15,704 bases of DNA from contig CALGPA010000133.1 in NCBI GenBank assembly GCA_937960795.1, positions 1-15,704 on the forward strand, given 5' to 3'. This stretch comes from an uncultured bacterium (lineage in GTDB: Bacteria > Cloacimonadota > Cloacimonadia > Cloacimonadales > Cloacimonadaceae). The position numbers and the translations under genes are program-made. This document shows, one piece after another, positions 13,898 to 15,704 of this stretch. Under the pieces are notes generated by a model. It saw nothing but the letters and a program-made list of their open reading frames with translations, had not been told where the DNA came from and made no database searches. Numbering within the stretch: the first letter of the stretch is position 1; the number at the start of each line of letters is the position of its first letter.

Positions 13898-14712
13898 CAG
13901 GCTTTGGCTCCTTTTTTCCTGTTAAGAATCTTCTGAGCTGCCAAACCACCTTTTTTGACTCGTGCGTTTCCACTTTTTGCCCAGATCTCGACAATCTCTT
14001 CAAAATCCGGATTGTAGCTCATGATGGAAGAACTGAGTAGCTCGACTATCTGAGGATCACGGGATATCCCATACTCTTTCCAGATGGATGCATAAAGCTC
14101 GGGATCAAGCTTGGCAAGCGTCTTCAAAAAGAGAACATGCAGGCTCTGAAGATCACCCAAGGGATAGGACCACTGATGCTGAAAATGATTCAGCACTTCC
14201 GGCATGAGATCCTCGCGCCGCTTGATCAGCTTGATGAGTAGATTGATGGCGCTGCGAGAGATGCTGTCATTGTCCGCTTTGCTCCATTGATACACGTGCG
14301 AAAGATACTTCTGAGGATACTTGCGTACCAAAGGCAGCATGACTCGATCCAGCAAAGCATTGACCTGCGAAGCATTGCCGCTTTGCATCATCTCTTCCAA
14401 CAGGGGGAGATACAAATCCGGCTTTTTGTTTAAAATTTTGGACATAATAGCCCCAAACGCGATCTTGCCATAATCTCCTTTTTTAAGCCACAAATGCCGA
14501 TAAAAAGGAATGTATTCGCTGTGACGCTTGCCCAAACGCTGCACCATGATGCCGCAGATGAAGGTCACGACTTCAGAGGGGATCTTACCATTGACCCGCT
14601 CGGGATAAGCATTGAATATGATCTCAAAATCATAATCTTTCCCGGGGAGTTTGTGTTCCAGATAATCGTCTGTATCCAAAGTCAGCCTTTCTTTCCAGTC
14701 TATGGTAAGCAT
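13897..14712 (-). CDS. HEAT/ARM-like helical-repeat protein, function unknown
   Basis: The 271-aa soluble protein has no signal peptide and is almost entirely predicted helix, with paired amphipathic helices of about 35-40 residues. Visible repeats include PSEVVTFICGIMVQRLGKRHSEYI, YGKIAFGAIMSKILNKKPDLYLPLLEEMM, NDSISRSAINLLIKLIKRREDLMPEVL and NARVKKGGLAAQKILNRKK. The Arg/Lys-rich end recalls AlkC/AlkD-type DNA alkylation-repair folds, but I see no diagnostic motif, so this remains an unassigned HEAT-like protein. ATG 14712 is preceded by AGGAG at 6-nt spacing. It is the first gene of the leftward cluster and overlaps the greA start by one base, so it may share expression with greA. Confidence 0.78.
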   Translation of the reverse strand: MLTIDWKERLTLDTDDYLEHKLPGKDYDFEIIFNAYPERVNGKIPSEVVTFICGIMVQRLGKRHSEYIPFYRHLWLKKGDYGKIAFGAIMSKILNKKPDLYLPLLEEMMQSGNASQVNALLDRVMLPLVRKYPQKYLSHVYQWSKADNDSISRSAINLLIKLIKRREDLMPEVLNHFQHQWSYPLGDLQSLHVLFLKTLAKLDPELYASIWKEYGISRDPQIVELLSSSIMSYNPDFEEIVEIWAKSGNARVKKGGLAAQKILNRKKGAKA

Positions 14713-14756
14713 CTCTATCTCCTATAAGTACAATATTTTTTACCTTATGGCATAGA

Positions 14757-14806
14757 GCCGTGAGTGCATAATACTGTCAAGCAAAAAGTAATCCCCGGCT
14801 CACGGC
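14757..14806. promoter_or_regulatory. Inverted repeat around a -35-like box upstream of the leftward cluster
   Basis: GCCGTGAG (14757-14764) is perfectly complementary to CTCACGGC (14799-14806). Between the arms, a minus-strand TTGACA (14780-14775) matches the sigma70 -35 consensus exactly, 63 nt upstream of the first gene of the leftward cluster. No good -10 lies 16-18 bp further on (CTCTAT at 17 bp), so the promoter call is weak. The arms could be an operator or one more member of the palindromes in this region. Confidence 0.3.
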
Positions 14807-14841
14807 GCACTATAGCTCACACTCCATACTAGCCATTCCGG

Positions 14842-14859
14842 GCTTGACCCTGAATCCAT
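14842..14859. repeat. 18-bp inverted repeat, left arm (partner 15687-15704)
   Basis: GCTTGACCCTGAATCCAT is the reverse complement of 15687-15704 with one mismatch. The local context ATTCCGGG-CTTGA-CCCTGAAT (14835-14855) also forms its own hairpin with one mismatch. The partner copy is cut by the end of the window. Confidence 0.75.
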
Positions 14860-14989
14860 GACATTTTATAGTAGGCACAGATCCCCCGGCATACGAGCGG
14901 TTGCCAGCCGTTATCAGAGCTGGTGAGTGGGATCCATAATTGCGTTCCGATGGGGCACAAGGGGAAGATTTTGGATGCTGTGCCGCCTA

Positions 14990-15003
14990 GCCCCGTCCGG
15001 GGC
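14990..15003. repeat. GC-rich 5-bp hairpin
   Basis: GCCCC-GTCC-GGGGC forms a perfect 5-bp stem with a 4-nt loop. No T-run follows on either strand, so it is not a clear terminator. It is one of several GCCC/GGGC hairpins in this gene-free region. Confidence 0.5.
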
Positions 15004-15118
15004 GCAAGTAGACGGCGAGGGTGCGGAGAGGCCCCTAGTTCGGATGTGCAAAGAAGTTGTAAGCCCCTTGTGGGCGACTCCGCCTCATATCGCCATTTTT
15101 GGATATTGATTCTTATTG

Positions 15119-15139
15119 CCGGCGCTTAAAAAGCACCGG
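15119..15139. repeat. Imperfect hairpin
   Basis: CCGG-C-GCTT-AAA-AAGC-A-CCGG forms an 8-bp stem with one internal mismatch and a 3-nt loop. No T-run follows on the plus strand (the next bases are AAATCATC), so a terminator role is doubtful. Confidence 0.55.
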
Positions 15140-15189
15140 AAATCATCTTATCTGCTCTTCCGATAATCATGATACGGCAGTTGAAACCG

Positions 15190-15209
15190 CCGCCCATCCG
15201 GGCAGGGAG
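15190..15209. repeat. 20-bp hairpin repeat, copy A (partner 15592-15611)
   Basis: It matches 15592-15611 at 18 of 20 positions in direct orientation. Both copies contain a GCCC-NNCC-GGGC hairpin (ATCC loop here, AACC loop there). One of the two differences is inside the loop, so the stem is preserved. Confidence 0.7.
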
Positions 15210-15223
15210 CTTCGTTTCTATAG

Positions 15224-15261
15224 ATTCCGGATAAGCCTCACTCCGTTCGACTTTCCGGAAT
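15224..15261. repeat. 8-bp inverted repeat
   Basis: ATTCCGGA (15224-15231) and TCCGGAAT (15254-15261) are perfectly complementary across a 22-nt spacer. The ATTCCGG core also appears in the inverted repeats at 14835 and 15691. Confidence 0.6.
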
Positions 15262-15306
15262 GACTAATGTGGGCTGGTGGGCAGGGTGTAATCTGATTTG
15301 TCACTT

Positions 15307-15336
15307 CTATCTAAAATGCCGTCCCGCTGGGACTCA
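15307..15336. repeat. Diverged neighbour of the 53-bp repeat
   Basis: It shares the start CTATCTAAAAT with 15361-15371 exactly 54 bp downstream, and the same layout: a 5-bp stem, 3-nt loop and trailing TCA. Here the stem is GTCCC-GCT-GGGAC instead of GTGCC-TAC-GGCAC. The third stem position changed on both sides, so pairing is kept. Confidence 0.75.
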
Positions 15337-15339
15337 GGC

Positions 15340-15392
15340 AATCCTTAGGAGGCATCGATGCTATCTAAAATAGCGTGCCTACGGCACTCATT
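15340..15392. repeat. 53-bp interspersed palindromic repeat, copy 2
   Basis: Identical to 2-54 in direct orientation, 15338 bp apart. It carries the same three palindromes. The two copies bracket all the genes of the window. After it the sequence becomes a short GCATAAC tandem (15397-15410). Confidence 0.9.
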
Positions 15393-15536
15393 TGCCGCAT
15401 AACGCATAACGCAAAACCCGCAAATCCAGCACTTCGGAATTTCAGCACTCTAAAATCAAATCACTAGAATCCGTCAAATCAGTTAGATCTGCGTTCTATA
15501 TTCATTGATCTCCAGCGCCAAAAGCGACTAATGTAG

Positions 15537-15555
15537 GGGCGGTTTGTAGCCGCCC
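15537..15555. repeat. 6-bp hairpin GGGCGG/CCGCCC
   Basis: GGGCGG (15537-15542) and CCGCCC (15550-15555) pair around a 7-nt loop TTTGTAG. It is followed 7 bp later by an 8-bp hairpin. Confidence 0.55.
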
Positions 15556-15562
15556 ATAGTAG

Positions 15563-15581
15563 ACGCGACATCTTGTCGCGT
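15563..15581. repeat. Perfect 8-bp hairpin
   Basis: ACGCGACA-TCT-TGTCGCGT is a perfect stem with a 3-nt loop. There is no T-run after it on the plus strand (GGGATGG) and none on the minus strand, so it is not a typical intrinsic terminator. Confidence 0.7.
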
Positions 15582-15591
15582 GGGATGGTAT

Positions 15592-15611
15592 CCGCCCAAC
15601 CGGGCAAGGAG
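15592..15611. repeat. 20-bp hairpin repeat, copy B (partner 15190-15209)
   Basis: Direct repeat of 15190-15209 with two mismatches. It contains GCCC-AACC-GGGC. Confidence 0.7.
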
Positions 15612-15686
15612 TCCTGGAACTGCTTCTTAAGCTTCTAAGCCCTCTCAATCAATTCGTGATAATTAGTGCAAATTCGTGGACAGATT

Positions 15687-15704
15687 ATGGATTCCGGGTC
15701 AAGC
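15687..15704. repeat. 18-bp inverted repeat, right arm (partner 14842-14859)
   Basis: The reverse complement matches 14842-14859 at 17 of 18 positions. The window ends inside it, so its full extent is unknown. Confidence 0.7.

Larger units (their letters stand above)
14713..15704. other. 992-bp gene-free region dense in palindromes and hairpins
   Basis: I see no convincing gene here. Short open frames at 14923-15129 (+) and 14927-15109 (+) overlap each other and lack ribosome sites or recognisable domains. The region instead holds many small hairpins, a diverged two-unit palindromic repeat (15307-15392) and an inverted repeat pair reaching the window end. No tRNA, tmRNA, RNase P, SRP RNA or transposase signature was recognised. 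Confidence 0.7.

Noticed and set aside
14940..15110. Structured RNA gene (tmRNA, RNase P or SRP RNA)
   Set aside because: GC-rich hairpins are present, but none of the conserved signature sequences of these RNAs could be found.
14923..15129. Two short overlapping plus-strand frames (68 and 60 codons)
   Set aside because: No ribosome site, no recognisable domain, GC-rich palindromes inside, and two frames open together. Better explained as non-coding repeat DNA.
2..15392. Composite transposon or genomic island defined by the 53-bp direct repeats
   Set aside because: The enclosed genes are core housekeeping functions without a transposase or integrase. The repeats are better explained as an interspersed element.

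Overview
This window looks like an ordinary chromosomal housekeeping block from a Gram-negative bacterium, probably of the FCB supergroup. The Cloacimonadota are my best guess, held with low to moderate confidence. The evidence for a diderm is a BamD-like assembly lipoprotein, a CpoB/YbgF-like coiled-coil/TPR lipoprotein, two further lipoproteins with clear lipoboxes, and a DUF5683-type envelope protein common in Bacteroidota and relatives. No rRNA, tRNA, CRISPR array, transposase, phage gene or recognisable defence system was found.

Layout. (1) Positions 1-465 are a gene-free, repeat-rich stretch. (2) Positions 466-1800 (-) encode a fusion of a glyoxalase-like VOC domain to a D-2-hydroxyacid dehydrogenase. 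(3) A short divergent promoter region (1801-1855 or slightly longer) leads into a rightward cluster at 1928-8410. It holds a WecA/TagO-type polyprenyl-phosphate sugar-1-phosphate transferase, an RNase Z-like metallo-beta-lactamase, a TPR lipoprotein, a DUF5683 protein, a fibronectin-III-like lipoprotein and a PcrA/UvrD helicase. These genes abut or overlap, so they are probably one operon. (4) A leftward cluster at 14712-8430 converges on pcrA with only 19 bp between the stop codons. In transcription order it holds a HEAT-like helical-repeat protein, greA, an M18 aminopeptidase, a YbgF/CpoB-like lipoprotein, an unrecognised single-pass membrane protein, a BamD-like lipoprotein, nadD and a TrhA/hemolysin III-family protein. 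(5) Positions 14713-15704 are a 992-bp gene-free region crowded with small palindromes and hairpins.

The two gene-free edges carry the same exact 53-bp direct repeat (2-54 and 15340-15392). This repeat is built from three consecutive palindromes. A diverged neighbouring unit at 15307-15336 keeps one hairpin with a compensated base pair. It therefore looks like a genome-wide interspersed palindromic element (REP-like), and it is the least explained structure here.

Functionally, both clusters mix envelope biogenesis (sugar-lipid initiation, lipoproteins, BAM and CpoB-like TPR proteins) with information processing and cofactor metabolism (PcrA, GreA, NadD). The items most worth checking are the interspersed palindromic repeat, the VOC-dehydrogenase fusion, and the unrecognised 194-residue membrane protein between the CpoB-like and BamD-like genes.
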